NCBI GenBank assembly: GCA_030141605.1
Contig: JAQGDQ010000056.1
Location: 310,001-374,000, forward strand
Reading direction: 5' to 3'
DNA: 64,000 nucleotides
Source of the DNA: Tubiluchus corallicola
Lineage: Eukaryota > Priapulida > Priapulimorpha > Priapulimorphida > Tubiluchidae
In this document: in pieces, positions 63,525 through 64,000 of the stretch
Layout of the letters: every line of letters starts with the position of its first letter
Numbering within the stretch: the stretch's first letter is position 1
Program-made: the position numbers and the translations under genes
The notes under the pieces: generated by a model
What the model was told of the DNA's origin: nothing
The model's database searches: none
What the model saw: only the letters and a program-made list of their open reading frames with translations

Positions 63525-63766
63525 GGTGTGGTTCTTAACTAGTAATGACGCAATGTCTACGGCAGTGCTGCCTTCAAACAATGATGGCAGTAATTTGTCG
63601 CTGAGTCCACCACTTGACTGTTTATCCGGAGATGACTTCACTGAGTCCTCAGCGGAATCGCCCAATAATGTTGTGTCGCCTTGTACTTCCCCTCTTGTGA
63701 CTTCTACCTCTTCGTTCACAACCACGAAAGCTGACGCACAACCTTTGTTTGGCTCTTCTAGTGAAG
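63525..63766 (+). CDS. right-arm gene, coding exon 4 (gene continues off window)
   Basis: The acceptor TGTTTGATTTTCAG supplies the base that completes Lys from 59,542. Eighty codons follow to GAAG|GTAAGT in phase 1. The peptide begins VWFLTSNDAMSTAVLPSNND. It then becomes Ser/Thr/Pro-rich with acidic patches (LSLSPPLDCLSGDDFTESSA, VVSPCTSPLVTSTSSF), as in disordered activation regions with SP/TP kinase sites. With the earlier exons it gives 233 codons without a stop, so the C-terminus and any DNA-binding or catalytic domain lie to the right of the window. Family not recognised. Confidence 0.78.
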
Positions 63767-64000
63767 GTAAGTCAGAAATTTTTTCGAAGTGTCCATCTTA
63801 CTAGGGTCCATTTTCTGTGGGTCCTGTAGGAAAATCATAGGGCTTACCGATTTTTTTCTCTAATTGTGACGTAGATGAGTGCAGTAAGTCTGGTGGTAGT
63901 TGTAGCGAGATTAAGCAACTAGTTGAACCTTTATAACCATTCCCGCACAAACCGCGTGAATGTGTATAGTGGCTATATGCGTTGGCAATTATATACTTTT
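63767..64000. other. start of next intron of the right-arm gene
   Basis: After the GTAAGT donor no acceptor with an open phase-1 continuation is visible before the window ends. Confidence 0.5.

Overview
The window is eukaryotic and almost certainly from an invertebrate animal. It is AT-rich, with spliced genes, GT-AG introns of up to about 20 kb, long simple repeats, and decayed LINE, SINE, hAT-like and TIR elements. Nothing prokaryotic is visible (no operons, no Shine-Dalgarno sites, no CRISPR array). I cannot name the phylum. Nearly all open frames above 60 codons are chance or simple-repeat frames; the real coding signal is in short exons bounded by splice sites in compatible phases.

Left arm (about 0.57-10.16 kb, minus strand): a mitochondrial half-type ABC transporter that I recognise as ABCB10. 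Twelve consecutive coding exons can be joined with every phase agreeing, giving 606 codons from the initiator through the ABC signature. The Walker B/D-loop/H-loop C-terminus lies beyond position 1.

Centre (about 10.2-26 kb): mostly repeats. In order they are a hAT-like non-autonomous element, a decayed LINE reverse transcriptase (minus strand), two weak gene candidates (a plus-strand first exon at 13.92 kb and a two-exon, 47-codon minus-strand gene at 15.2-15.8 kb), a second hAT-like remnant, a decayed LINE RNase H domain, a dispersed repeat here called family A, and a short TIR element.

Right arm (about 26-64 kb, plus strand): a large-intron gene. A plausible non-coding first exon ends at a perfect GTAAGT donor at 26,424/26,425. 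Four coding exons follow, at 37.0, 56.9-57.1, 59.3-59.5 and 63.5-63.8 kb. They join in phase to 233 codons, acidic and SUMO-motif-bearing at the N-terminus and Ser/Thr/Pro-rich at the end, and the frame runs off the window. I do not recognise the family; composition suggests a nuclear regulator. Its introns hold very long GA tracts bordered by a 103-bp repeat present twice with no differences, two strong hairpins, a 62-bp tandem duplication, a tRNA-derived SINE with an ATT tail, and many microsatellites.

Most striking: (1) the in-phase, unrecognised right-arm gene, with a possible alternative first coding exon at 41.6 kb; (2) the repeat family found in four places, two of them next to giant GA arrays; (3) a nested palindrome at 42.47-42.61 kb; (4) the candidate 47-residue two-exon gene. 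No undescribed enzyme system or defence system is visible.
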